A DNA stretch of 64,000 bases. Source: Anthonomus grandis grandis (lineage: Eukaryota; Arthropoda; Insecta; Coleoptera; Curculionidae). The notes under the pieces are model-generated. The model had not been told where the DNA came from. It did not search any database and saw only the letters and a list, made by a program, of their open reading frames with translations. Every line of letters begins with the position of its first letter. Positions within the stretch are counted from its first letter, which is position 1. Of this stretch, positions 46,201-58,984 are shown in pieces. Location of the stretch: contig NC_065547.1 in NCBI RefSeq assembly GCF_022605725.1, forward strand, positions 7,047,167 to 7,111,166, written 5' to 3'. The position numbers and the translations under genes are program-made.

Positions 46201-47090
46201 ATTTCCAAAAAATAGGTTTTTCCCAATATATTGTGTATTAATCGCAAAATTTTAAAATCGATCTTTAATCGAATGAAATTAAATAATCACTTTTTAAGCA
46301 AATATTCAATTTTTTTTAGACGTGGAGTTAAAATAATTACGAAGTGTGATTAATTTTTGAATTTTTTTTTTCTCGATTTATTGTATATTAATTAAAAAAT
46401 CCTAAAATATGTGCCAAATTAACGAACTTATGAGAAAATTTTTAAAACTGCATCTTTTTTTTAGTTTTTGAGTCTAAGTATCAAAATTCCAATTTACCTA
46501 CGTTAGTTTTTCCAGAATTCATTGAAAAATTTATTTCCTTAGTTTGCTTAGTTGGAAAAACTTAACAGAAACGAGTTACATATCCATGAATTTTTTCCAA
46601 TTTTTAACTGTTTTCAAACACGCTATTTTAATGATTTTCTTATTATTGCATAATTCCCTGGTAAAATAAACAGAAACTGATAACCAATACACTGAAACGT
46701 TCCATAATTTTAAAAACATAAGCAAAAACAACACAAACCTAATTATACTACTAAATTATCGGGAAAAACTAGTAAAAATCCCTATATTTTCCGTGATGTA
46801 TAAAAGAAAATAAATCCGTTCGGTATCCGTATAACATCGAGGTAAAAATTATTAGCGAAAAACTGAATCATTAACGTAAACGCCTGAGGGGCCAATTGTA
46901 TACCGGGTTTACGCAGACGAGGTCTTTTTTTTATTCTTTGTTTAAAAAAAAATAAAATTCCAAAGCGGCACGCGGCAATTACTGCGAAAAATGAAGAAAA
47001 AAAATTCTCGAACCATCTGCCCGATTGAACCCTCGCCTGACTGTAAAAATAAAAGAGTAAATTAAAAAAGGCTTTGTTTTTTTTTTGTTT
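46201..47090. other. AT-rich DNA and one unique island; no gene
   Basis: 46201-46780 is A/T-rich without clear repeats. 46790-47050 is a GC-richer island (CGTTCGGTATCCGTATAAC, then GCCTGAGGGGCCAATTG, then GGCACGCGGCAATTACTGCG) with no sensible open frame. It lies between the two halves of the large tandem region. Confidence 0.4.
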
Positions 47091-50000
47091 TTTAATGTTT
47101 TATTTGATTTGAGAGAAAATAGAAATGTTTCTGTTTTAAGAAAATTAATAACTCTTTTAAATTATGAATTTTTTATAGCAATCAGGATTTTAGTTTTAAT
47201 TTGTAAGTCTAAATTATTTATCTATAAATTCCTAGTCCTAGTAACTTTTTAATCATCACTTAAAGGATAACTCAATAAATTTTATGATGATTTTGAATAT
47301 TTTCTAACCACTGGCTATTAGTAGAAGGTCATCTGAATCAAAACGAAATTTATGATTTCAGCTCTTTTTTTAGAATCAATAAGTCAATGTGCAGCTAAAA
47401 TAACTAATGACACACTTTTATGGTAACTGAGCTTATGAATCAAATCAGTTTTTATGAGTCGAAAATTCTTTATTAAAATTGTTAATAAATCAATACCTAC
47501 TATCTTTAATAAATCAAGAAAAATCATTTTTAATAATTAATTTTGCTATTATAATTCGATTATTTTTTTGAGCGATTCTGACTTACTGACTGTTTAGTAA
47601 TAACTTAATTGAATCATACTGGATGAATGCATTTTTTATTTGTGATTTTAACTCAATGACTCTTTACTAAGTAATAATTTATTAATTTATAGCTGATGAA
47701 TGATAAATTATTTTGCTAATATATTCTATTTGAATCAAGTAATAATTTAATTGATTCATGTTTGACTAATCTACACTTGATGACTCTCTACTGAGTAACA
47801 ATTAATTTAATTTATGGTTGTTAAAGTAAATGATTAGTCACAATTTCTTTTCTATTATTTTGAATTATTTTAATTATTCTTACCCGACGAGTCTATACTA
47901 ATAAATAATTTAATTGATTCATGGTTGTTAAGAACTTATTGAACATATAACAATTTTTCCAATTTTTTTTTTTTACTTTTTACTGAGAAATAATTTACTT
48001 AATTTGTGAGTAAGCCTTTGGTAAAAATCTATTTTTTTAATAAACATGAAGATTTTTTTTTAAACTTGATTAAAAAACCTAAAATTTAATTGATTGTTTC
48101 GTAGTAAGGATCTATCTGGTAAATCACAATTTTTTTTGTTATTTTGATTATTTAATATTAATTTAATTGAGTCTTGTAAAAAACATTTTTTTAATAAACA
48201 TGACAATAACTTTTTTAATCAGCTTCATTAAAAAATTAACAATTTTATTGCCTTTGGCTAATAAAGATCTATCTGATAAATTATAACTTTTTCAGTAATT
48301 TTGATTTTCTATTGAGTCATAATTTAATTGATCAGTGAGTATATTGGTAAAAACATTTTTTTTAAACAGGATTATTATTTTTTAGTAAACTTGATTAAAA
48401 AATAACTAAACAATTAATTTAGTTGAGTTTTGCTAAACGATATACCTTATTATACACAATTTTTCCAGTAATTTTAATTTTTTACTGAGTAATAATTTAA
48501 TTAATTCATGCTTGCCTTTGACTTTTTTCAGTCATTTTGACTTAGTAACTACTCACTAACAATATAATTGATTAAATACTAATTTTGTTAGTGATGCAGA
48601 TTCGATAACTATTTATCACTTAATAGTTTAATTGATTTCTAATCGATAAGATCTATTAAAAAATATAGTTTTGAGTGGCCTATTTAATAACTTTATCAAT
48701 AGCAAACAAGAGTAATCATTTAATTAATTGATGTTTATTAAATCAAGATTTTAACTGTGTTTCCCATGATTCTGATCGACGACTCTTAATTAAGTAACAA
48801 TTGATTTTTGCATAATTAACATCTATTTGATAAATAACAAATTTTTTAGTGATTGTGATTTATCACTGAATAATAATTTAATTGATTTGTGCCTATTAAA
48901 GAGGCTTATCTAATAAATCACACTTTTCTTTTTAATTCTTGCAGATTTAATAATTGACTGATAATTTAAATGATTCTAAGCACTTATCGGACAAACCACA
49001 ATTTTTTTAATGATTATGACGTCCTTAATTATGAGTAAGAATTTAATTGATTCATTGTAAATTTTATTAGTGATTCGGTCTCGATGACTTCTTATCAAGT
49101 TATAAATTGATTGATTCAAAACCAATAAAGTCTATTAAAAAATTATATTTCTAGTGACTCAATAATTTTACAGAGTATTAGTTTAATTAATTCCTGTTTA
49201 ATAAATTTGTATTTTAACGGTTTTCTTAGTAATTCTTTATTGAGTAACAATTAAATTCTTTGTTTTTTATCTGAAAAATCGCAATTTTTGTAGTGATTCT
49301 AATTCTTACAGGTTAATAATTTAATTTTGTCAATAACTTGAGTGTTAATTAAATTGATTTTAGACTGCTAAGAACTTATCGGATAAATCAAAACTCTTTC
49401 AGTCATTTTTTCTTACTGAGTAATAAGTAACAATTTTGCTGATTCAATTATAATTTTGCTAGTGATATAGACTTCATGACTCTTTATCAAGTAATAATTT
49501 AATTAATTTATAACCTATAAGCTCTTACAAAAAATAATATTTTTTAATGTCTTACTCAATAACTTTATAGTGTTTAATTAAACGATTCATGTTTGAAAAA
49601 ATCAGAATTTTAACAGTTTTTTCCATGACTTTGACTCGATGAATATTAAGTTGATTTGTGCCTATTAAAGGCACTTATCTAATAAATCGTAATTTTTTTA
49701 GTAATTTTGATTCTTACAAATTGATAACTTAATTTTTTTAATAACTTGGATGATAATTTAATTAAGGCATGGCTGCTAAGAAGTTAGTTGTTCTTTTTGA
49801 TCTTATTTATTGATCCATGTCTAATTTTATTAGTCGTGATTCGGACTCGATGACAGTTTTTATAGTCATTTAATCGAGTCATAACCTATAAGGACAATTA
49901 AAACATGATTTTCTTAATAGCTTACTCAATAACTTAATTGAGTAATCATTTAATTTACTAATGTTTATTAAATCTGCATTTTAACGGGTTTTTTAATGAT

Positions 50001-51720
50001 TCGGACAATATGAGTCTTTACTAAATAGCAATTATATAAAATTTGTACCTATTAAAGACGCCTATCTGATAAATTGCAATTTTTTTAGTGATTCTGATTC
50101 AAATTAGTAATTTAATATTTGTAATTACTTGATAATTAAATTGATTTTTGACCGGTAAAAACATATCGAATAAATCAAAGTTCTTTCTTACTAACTACTT
50201 TGTAATAATTTCCTTGATCTAATGCTCATTTTGTTAGTAACTCGGACTCAATGACTCTTTATCAAGATATAAATTAATTGACTCATAATTGATAATGTCT
50301 ATTAAAAATTAATTTTATGTTTAATGACTCAATAACTTCACTGGGTAATAATTTAATTAAAACATGTTTAATAAATCTAGATGTTAACGAGTTTTCCAAT
50401 GATTCTGACTCGTTGCCTCTATACTGATTACCACATAAATTGATTTTTGCTTGCAAAAACTTATCTGATAAATCACAATTTTTTCAATGATTCTAATTCT
50501 TACAGATTGACAATTTAGTTTTTTTAATTACTTGGATAAAAAGTTAACTAATTCATGGCTGTTAAGAACTTAATGGTCCCTTTTAATTTTGAGTTACTGA
50601 TAACTGAGTAAAATAATATTATTGATTCAATGGTAACTGTTAGTGCTTCATACTGGATGACTAGTAAGTAATAATTTAATTGATTCATAACTGATAAGGT
50701 CTATTAAGAAATAATATTTTTAATGGCTTACTCAATAACTTGATGACTCTTTATTAAGAAATAAATCAATTGATTCATAGCCGCTAAGGTCTTAAAAAAA
50801 AATCTTTTTTCAATATTGGTTTATTCAATAACCTCACCGAGTAATAATTCAATTAGTTTATGTTTAAATATCTAGATTTTAACGGGTTTTCCAATTATCC
50901 TGACACGATGAGTCTTCACTAAGTAACAATTCAATTGATTTGTGTCTATTAAAGGCACCTGTCTGATAAATTTCAATTTGTTTAAAAATACCAGATAAAT
51001 ACAAATACTAATCGTTTATTTATCGAAATAGGAAAAAAAAAGAATATATTTTATAAAAAAAAAATATGACAAAAAGGACAGTTCATCGATTATAATGATT
51101 CTAATTTAGATTCGTAATTTAATTTTTTATTGATTTATTGCTAATTTTGTTAAAGACTCAATTTAGTTGATTCATAACTAATAACGTCTATTAAAAAAAA
51201 TATTTTTAACGGCTCACACAATATTATTGTATTGACTAATACTTTACTTAACTAATCTAAAAAGTCTTGATTTTAATGGTTTTTTCAAGGATTTTGACTT
51301 AATAACTCTTTAGTGAGTAATAATTTAATTGATTTTTGCCTTTTAAAACTTCTCTGATAAATAATAATTTTTGCAATGATTCTGATTCTAATGGATTGAT
51401 TATTTAACAGATTAATGACTATCAAGAACTTCTTTTTAAGGATAAATTACAATTCTTCCAGTGATTCTGACTTACGACTGACCTCTGGGTGTTAGTTTTA
51501 TTGATTCAGTGTTGATTTTGTCAGTGACTCGGAGTTCTAGACTCTTTATTAAGTAATATTTTTAATGATTCTAAACTGAAAAGGGCTTGTCTATAATATT
51601 CTCACTGACTCATTTATCCAATGGCCCTTTAATGAGTAATTATTTAATTAATTTATAGCTGACAAGGCTCCTGATAAACAATTTGTATCTTTGATTTCTG
51701 ATAATTCTTCATAACCTTTA
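47091..51720. repeat. Degenerate tandem array D2, higher-order period about 400 bases
   Basis: The sub-unit GAGTAATAATTTAATTGATT recurs throughout, with ATCTGATAAATCACAATTTTT and GATTCTGACTCGATGACTC. From about 48700 a longer unit is visible, marked by ATTTTAACGGGTTTTCCAATG near 48755, 49210, 49605, 49980, 50380, 50875 and 51275, giving spacings of about 370-500. Inside each unit the order is that marker, an ACTAAGTAACAATT box, a GCCTATTAAAGGCACTTATC box, a GATTCTGATTCTTACAG box, a TTAATAACTTGGATAATAA box, then an ATAAGGTCTATTAAAAAAT box. The array shares its GACTCGATGA and TAATAATTTAATTGA words with D1. It contains no genes. Confidence 0.75.
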
Positions 51721-52649
51721 AATTAATCTATTATAATCAATAATCTAATCAATTCCTAGTTTTATCTGAAAAATATTCCATTAACTTTAATTAATTTTTG
51801 CAGATCGGTGGAAGTTTTGTTTTTCAATACTTATTCTCTGACTCTTTACAATTGCTTTGTTAATAATGTTGGAGATCAATATAGATTTCCTAGAATCAAA
51901 ATGGTTTTGTTCAATTATTCTTACTTGGAAATTTTTCTAATTAATTCAAAAATAAATTAGAATAATAAATAAAGTGATATTAGAATGATATGAATCACTA
52001 CAAGAGTTTCTTTTATTAATCATCTTTATTTTAATTTTTTGGTATAAACTAATGAAGGAAACTCATATCACTCGTTATATGATTTCCAAGTGACCAGCTT
52101 GGCCAATCTAAGGCCCATACAAATAGCATGAGTATACTCCTGGAACAAAATAATAGATGTCGTTCCAGTAAGACAATTTAAATGGTATCTACCACATAAA
52201 ACCGGTTTTATAACCGACGAAATAAACTAACGGATCCTAGAATTTTAATACCGCCTTTTACTATCCCATACGCGACATTTAAAATAAATGACAATTGTTT
52301 CGGAATAATTCGATTTGATTGCGACTATAATAAAAATTTCGTTTACGACGCATGCCGAAAATAGTGTAGATACGGCACTCACGGAGCAGTTTAACTTTAC
52401 GACGGTATAAAACCGATCGCGTTTAATTCTCTTCAAAACTGGATACGGACGTTCCGGGCACGTTTTTAAATTTAAAATCGACGATTTCCCGGATGTACGT
52501 CGAATGAAAGCGATTTTTACGTTCTCTCAATAATCCTCATCGTGATTAAATCAGCAATCAACAGATTATAAAAAATAATCAATAATCAAGAGAATTACAA
52601 GCAGGTCATCGATCGAGAATTTGGTTGAGTCATATTAGTACAGTCAATC
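51721..52649. other. AT-rich edge and unique island; no gene
   Basis: 52190-52540 is a GC-richer island. Its right part (52370-52500) resembles 63745-63860: ACTTTACGACGGTATAAAAC, then CGTTTAATTC, then GGACGTTCCGGGCACGTTTT, then AAATTTAAAA. The minus-strand frame at 52245-52436 has no recognisable product. CCCATACAAATAGCATGAG near 52110 resembles the unit end of the 58-64 kb repeat in inverse orientation. Confidence 0.45.
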
Positions 52650-54085
52650 TGTATCTTTTTTTTTTGGCAAAAATAGGTGAAAATGTTCTTCGTTAAGTCT
52701 TATATTATCTAATATTCCTACCAGAATTATAGTAGTTGTGCTATAATTCCTCCTAAATCCCGAATATGTATCTGGAAGTATACCAGATGAGTTAACAAAA
52801 TTATAAACTTGTTGGTGAATATGCTTTTCTAGAATTTTAGAAACTACTGATAAAATACTTGTAGGCCTTATGTCTTTTAGTTCTTTTGGATTAGAGATTT
52901 TTGAAATGGATCTTATAAGTATTTTTTCCAGATATCGGGATATATATTTGTAAGAATACAAGTATTTAAAATGTTTAGAAGCGGTTTTTTATTTATACAA
53001 AGTTGATTTATACAAAGTTTTCTTTTTTTATAGAAAGTGTGTTAAAATATGATATTTTTTCCCACTGAATAGCATGTTTTGTATAGTTTCGCCATTGCCT
53101 ATAACAGTTTACATTTAACCCAGTTTTATTTTTTTTTTTATATTTTTGCAGTGCTTTATCTCGGAGCCTCATAAGCAATTTAATATTGTCAGTTATCCAG
53201 GGAGTAAATGGTTTATTTTTAATAGCTCTAGTCTTAATTGGGGCATGTTTGTCAACTAAACAAAGTATATTGTTGTTAAAAGCCACAAGTTTATCCTTAA
53301 CAGAATTTAGGTAATAGATACTATCCCAATTAAGTCTTAAAGCGTCATGCTCAAATAAATCCGTATTAATAACACTATAATTCCTAAATTCAAGTTGTGA
53401 TTACTAATGGTTTGTGGCAAAGACAACAAACCGACTCCATTAATTGGGAAATGTTTATTTATAATAATGACACCTATTGTATTGTTATATATATTTCAAT
53501 TTGTAGGCTCGGTTATTACTTGATTGAAATCAAATGTATTTAAGAGTGCTAAAAATCTGTCAGAAAGTCTACACTTCTTTAGTAAATTAATATTAATATC
53601 CCCCATAAAAGCCACATGATCAAATAAATGAACAATATTTGTAAATAGATCCTCAAGGGAATCAAGAAAACTGTTAATATCTGATGAAGGTGGAGGATAT
53701 ATTAGGGTAAACAAAATATTTTTGCTAGAAATCTGAGTTTTTATGCTTAAGAATTCGAAGTTCTGTGGCGGGTTGTGAATATGATAAACTTCAAAATTAA
53801 CATATTTTTTAGCATAAAAACCGACCCCGCTGACACGCCCTAATCGATCTTTCCTAACTAAATTATAACCCTGAATTTGATGTGCCAAGTTATCAGTATA
53901 AGCCCTCAACCAGGTCTCCCAAAATGTCAAAATTATTATCAGTTATATAATTTACAAATTCATCGAATCCAGTGTTAAGGGACCGAATATTTAGATGACC
54001 ACATTACAACTTCTTATTGGATTTTAATAATTGATGCGTATTAAGACCAAACTGGCCATTTCCACCATTATCATGCATTACAAAA
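52650..54085 (-). pseudogene. Non-LTR retrotransposon, 5' half only: endonuclease, linker, start of RT
   Basis: On minus, HLNIRSLNTGFDEFVNYI (about 53990-53935) starts an APE-type endonuclease. GYNLVRKDRLGRVSGVGFY, then IYPPPSSDINSFLDSLE, then FMGDININLLKK continue at 53496-53930. PFTPWITDNIKLLMRLRDK and YRQWRNYTKHAIQWEK (53008-53286) are the linker. The RT start reads LKDIRPTSILSVVSKILEK, then GILPDTYSGFRRNYSTT (52644-52961). The second copy of the RT segment is at 765-2092. Homology ends near 52670, just before motif A. An A run (plus-strand T run 52656-52665) lies at the junction. A retained 5' half with a missing 3' half is the reverse of normal truncation. Several frame changes show it is dead. 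Confidence 0.8.
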
Positions 54086-54892
54086 AACAAGATTGTTCCT
54101 ATTACCCTCCACAATATGTGCCACTTGTCAACAACAGTCAATTTTTATTAAAAGTAAAATTCTAATAAAAAGTAGTTATAAAATATAAAAAACCTGAACG
54201 GCTTGCTATAGGGACCATACAAATTACATGAATTGTATTCTTTAATCCGAAACAAATACAGAATATAACAGTACGTTATGTACCGTATATTGTTTTGATT
54301 TTCTTGGATATTTTTGTACGTGCCGATACAAAATCCAATAAACCGTCTCATTTACAGTCGGATTTTCGGGCACAAGTGGCCCCGAGAGCGGAGCCGACTT
54401 TTCGAAAAAAAAATCCAATCGCCGATGGCCGAAATAAATGATTTAGCTCCGAATTTATGGCTTTCGTTTTCGGATTATGAGATTTCCCCGCAGCACTTCT
54501 GGATCGGAATATAAAGTTAATTTATGGTGGGCTTTTTCCCTTATTGGATACACTTTTTCGGTGCGTGATCGAGCTTAAGAAGGGACAACACGTCGGGAGT
54601 TTCGAGCTGGGGAAATGTATACAGTATTTATTATACTTGAAGATATTTATGAACTGTCGCATAAAAACCGTAAAATGTGCTATTTTTTTAAGATAAGGCG
54701 GGTCAAATTTCAAAAAATAATGTCTTATATTTCAAATAACTAAAATCGGAATATCAAATGTTCAAAGAAGCTAAAATTTCAAATATTATATGCTTGAATC
54801 TACACTATTAATAAACCTAATTTACATACTTAAAAAAATTATTAAGCATATAAAACAGTAAAAGAAATAAATATATACGTTACAGCTAGTTA
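54086..54892. other. Island and AT-rich DNA; no gene recognised
   Basis: 54310-54610 is a GC-richer island with an open plus-strand frame (54314-54514) lacking any recognisable motif. GGGACCATACAAATTACATG near 54210 resembles the unit end of the 58-64 kb repeat, inverted. 54720-54892 is likely the 3' untranslated part of the next element. Confidence 0.4.
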
Positions 54893-56911
54893 TTACTCCG
54901 ACAGGTAGATCTTAATATCATAGTTAAACTTCAAAACTAAAAAAGCTTTTAATTCCTTTTTAAATGTTAACAAACTATTGCAATTTTTTATGTCATTTGG
55001 CAATTTATTAAATACTTTTGGACAAATTTTCAGGATAAAATTTTTTGAAAGAGTTAATCTAGTGCGCAACAAAAATAAATCATTTCTGGGCCTAGTTGGA
55101 TATTTATGAAAAAAACCATTTGTCACAAATAAATTAAGATTTTTGAAAACAAATAAACACACTTGAAATATATACATACACAGAACAGTTAAAATCTCAA
55201 AGTGATTAAAAAGCGATCTACAGGAAGTTTTAGGGGATACTCCCGCCATACATCTAATAACTTGTTTTTGACAAATAAATACACGACACGCATTTGGATT
55301 CCATACAGAATTCTAGAGTGGATTATGGCATAGTATACACAAACTAACTGGTTTTTATCCATTAAGGACCTAACATTTCTTATGGCACCAAATTTTAATG
55401 CCAAATCATTGCAATGTGCCTCCCATGAAAGAGTGCCATCTAGTATTAAGCCAAGAAACTTTTTTGTTTGTTGACGTTGCAAGAAACTACCATTATTACT
55501 CAAATGCATGTCAAGATCAAGATTTAATTGACCCCGATGACTGCAAAAAACCATATAATTTGGTATTAAGAAAAAGCTGATTTAGAGTAAACCAGTTATT
55601 TAGCTCGTGCAATGCTTTTCCCGCAGTAATGTGCATATTTTCTGTACTTTGTTGCCGAACAAGGGCTGATGTATCGTCCGCTTATATAGTAACGTGAATT
55701 TACAAATATAAAAAACAACACAGGCCCGAGCACCGAACCTTGAAGTAATCCCAAATCAGTGGGAAGACTGTTTGAGCAATATAAACGTAATTTATTCCTT
55801 ATTTCCAAGTATTGTGTCCGAAATGCTAAAAAGGAGGCGAACCAATTTAAGACGAGACCTCTAGTGCCGTATGACTTCATCTTGTACAACAAGGCATATG
55901 GCTGGCACAGTCAAACGCCCTGCTTAGGTCGCAAAAGATCCCCACAGGGCGCTCACCTATCTCATGTGCATCGATAACCTCAGATAAAAACGACAAAATG
56001 GCAGACGATGTAGATCTACCCAACAGAAAACCATGTTGTCTTTCCGAAAATATTTTTTTTATTAGATAAGCTAAAAGCCTATTAAGCATTGCATATTCAA
56101 ATATTTTTGAGAAACAGGAAGTTAATGCTATTGGCCTATAATTCTCAACCAAATTAGAATCCCCTTTTTTAAAAACAGGAATAACCTTACAATTTTTATT
56201 GAGTTTTGAAATATTCTCTTTTCGAATGACAAATTAATAACATATGTTAATGGTCTGATGCAAGCCTCCGCAGTATTTTTAAATACAGATAATGGAATTT
56301 TATGAGGTCCTCCAGACTTTTTATTATTCATTTTATTTTTTATAATATTTAGGACTTTACCTTCACTGAAAGGCACAATGCCCATACTATGCAAAAAACA
56401 TGCAAATGAAAAATTCTGGGTATTAGATGAAATATCTTTATATTGTTTTGAAGTTGTTACAATATTTTTAGGTTCTCCAATAAAAGAGTTATTAAAATAA
56501 TTAGCTACTTCTATAGGATTTGTAATTAATAAGCCGTTATTCTTTATATAAAATTAAAAAAAAAAAATTTATTGTTATTTAGCTCAGACACGATAGACCA
56601 CATTGTCTTGCTAGGATTTTTAGAGTTTGTTATTTTATGGTGATAAATTTTTTTTTTACTATGATTAATTAATAATTTATGCCTGGTGCCTTCACTTCTA
56701 TATGTCGTCTCCAATTCCGAGGTCACACGCCGTCGTCGGTGTAAATATTTTAAATTTTTGCTAGATTTTTTAATTTCATCCGTTACCCATGATTTTTTAT
56801 TTTTATTTTTTACATCCAAATATTTTTATTTGGATGTGAAAATTTTAACGGAAAACTTAAATTAAAATACCATAAATATGTTGAATAAAATAAGTTGGGC
56901 ATTAAAATTAT

Positions 56912-57640
56912 TTATAACAAATTGGGCATTAAAATTATTTTCCTTATAGATCTCTGCCCATTTTTCACACTCAAGGACAGATTTAAAATCAGAGAGGACA
57001 GCTTAAAAAAATTTCTGTTAAGCTGGCCACTCTGACTGACTTCGTCGGAACATTTGTTAAAAATTCCAGAATTAAAAAATACAGTTTTATGATCTGATAT
57101 AGTATTGCTTTCTACCACAGCATCCTTACATTCAGATATATTAGTAAAAATTAAGTTCAAAATGTTCAAAGAACTGGTAGGGCCAATTCGAGTGTGCAAA
57201 AAAACGTTATGTTTTAAATTAAAGGTAGACAATATTATAAAAAAACACTGATTGTTTATAGAACTCAGGGAAGGCATGTTAAAATCGCCAGTAACGATTA
57301 TTTTGCTAAGAGGCTTACAGTATTTTTCCAACAATAAGTGTAAGTTAGCTATAAAAATATCGAAATCTCCATTTGGTGGCCTATAATACACAAAAATAGA
57401 TACATTTTTATTTAAAGCATAATAGTATGAAACTTCACATAATTCAATATTTTTCTCTGAACAAAATTTACGTATATCAATAACTTTACAGTTCACATCG
57501 TTTTTAGCTCATATAGCTGCACCACCATAGGTAAAAATAATTCTATAATAAGCGGTTTGTAGCGTGTAGTCTTCAATAACTAATGAGTTAGTATTCTCAA
57601 GATTAGCCCACGTTTCCGTGAGACAATAAAATTTTATAAA
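56912..57640 (-). pseudogene. Endonuclease domain of the 54.9-58.2 kb element
   Basis: This is an APE-type endonuclease that would nick the target strand. The catalytic Glu (TETWA), the central GDFN and the terminal SDH are all readable, but a stop separates the first block (57640-57500) from the second (57496-56912). The second block is 194 residues without interruption. Confidence 0.8.
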
Positions 57641-57742
57641 GTTTATTTGCATAATTGATATGAATACAATCAGATTTAAAGGAATTAAAACCTCTAATGT
57701 TTATTTAAAAAATATCATAAGTATGTAAAGGATAACCATACG

Positions 57743-58190
57743 TTATTTTTCCATTTGTTTTAAAGTCTTGGGATTAAAAAAAAGATTAACGCAAACACCA
57801 TTAGGCCATAAAGTAAGTGTCATGGCGGCTGAGAGCCTGTCCTCATTAACTGTAACTTTAAAAGATGAGTAATATTTAGGAAACTTTGCATTTAGTTGTT
57901 CCACTTGCACTTCAGGAAAAATTGGTTTTAAAAAATTAATCATATCATTAGCAGTAGTGTCTGAGTGTAATTTATAAATGTAGAAAAATGCCAGCTTAGC
58001 TAACGGTTTCAGTCCTACAAGCTTGTCAGAGTTACATTCTATTATGGGTTTATTTTTCCCTAAAAGATTGCGACGAGTACCAAGTTTTTTACATAGGGTA
58101 CATCATTTTTAGCCCGTGTTTCGGTCTTAATAAGTTTCTTAGCATTGGATATTGCTGTTTTGATATAGTTCGCGTCGAGAAGATTTGAAG
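57743..58190 (-). pseudogene. ORF1 C-terminal fragment of the 54.9-58.2 kb element
   Basis: The translation ends FPEVQVEQLNAKFPKYYSS, then FKVTVNEDRLSAAM, then LWPNGVCVNLFF, a C-terminal block known from ORF1 of I/Jockey-type insect elements, where it ends WP.GV.V..FF. It is open from 57943, and a stretch to about 58190 reads in a second frame. Zinc knuckles and the N-terminus are missing. Confidence 0.75.
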
Positions 58191-58984
58191 TAAGCTTGCA
58201 CAAGCCTCTTCTTTGAGACTATACAATATACATGAATTTCTTTCGTTCGATGCTTGTTTTATACCAAAAAGTAAACTAAATAAATGGGTGTGGCTTTTGG
58301 TGGTTAATTCAAAACTTTTATGCATGTTATCTGCAAAACTTATATTCTCATAGCTATATTCTAAAAATTGTTAGTGGGCTTTTTTTCTTATATTCCATTT
58401 TAATACAAACATTATATATGAAAACTAATAAGTAGACTATGGCAAACGTACTTTTGTTGACAATTTTTGGAAAAATTCGATACTCTCTTGCTAACTTAAC
58501 ATACAAGAATTTGCTATTTGAGTAACATCGATATCTCATGTCAAATATGCAACTATTTGCATAAAATATACAAAGCAAAGAATTGAATATATTTTTGTAT
58601 GCTTTCCAAATGTAACATGGGTTAAATTAATAAATCTATTGATATATATAAAACTTCAATCTAATCACGTACAATCATCCGAAACAAGTCACACAACAAA
58701 ATTTTTATTTATAAGAATATTGTAAGAAATTTCATTATCTTCAACTTTTATTACAACGTAAGCAATAATGTCTTAAGTTATTACAATGAAAAAGTTGAAA
58801 ACAGCATGATTATACAACAAATATGATTTGTGCATGCGAGGATAATAAAAAAACAAATTAATAAATAGGTTAACATTTTAAATTGTCGCTCACGTTTTAG
58901 TTGTGAAACTCGGATTTAGCCTCTCGGGATAGAGATTCACTAAACTGAGTTGGTCATAATTATTACATATTATATATTCTAATT
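58190..58984. repeat. First unit of the NSCILYG repeat family, then AT-rich DNA
   Basis: The unit core at about 58195-58260 contains AGCTTGCACAAGCCTCTTC, ATACAATATACATGAATTTC and GATGCTTGTTTTATACC. Its minus-strand reading is KQASNERNSCILY, then SLKEEACASLL. 58270-58984 is AT-rich without a gene. Confidence 0.65.

Larger units (their letters stand above)
54893..58190 (-). pseudogene. Non-LTR retrotransposon, heavily frameshifted, with ORF1 end, endonuclease and RT
   Basis: Right to left on minus, the ORF1 C-terminal part is first (AISNAKKLIKTETRAKND, then KPIIECNSDKLVGL, then MINFLKPIFPEVQVEQLNAK, then WPNGVCVNLFF; 58190-57743). The endonuclease follows (LTETWANLEN near 57610; YYRPPNGDFDIFIANL; VTGDFNMPSLS; SDHKTVFF; 57640-56912). 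After a linker (KSWVTDEIKKSSKNLK, 56544-56819) comes RT: ENYRPIALTSCFSKIFE, then HGFLLGRSTSSAI, then FCDLSRAFD (55877-56152). Motif B is degraded (LLQGSVLGPVLFF, 55596-55892) and ADDTSAL is in another frame near 55665. The C-terminal part is at 54893-55554. At least six frame changes separate the pieces. All domains are in order, so this is one old element, 5'-truncated inside ORF1, with its 5' edge in a copy of the 58-64 kb repeat. Confidence 0.85.
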
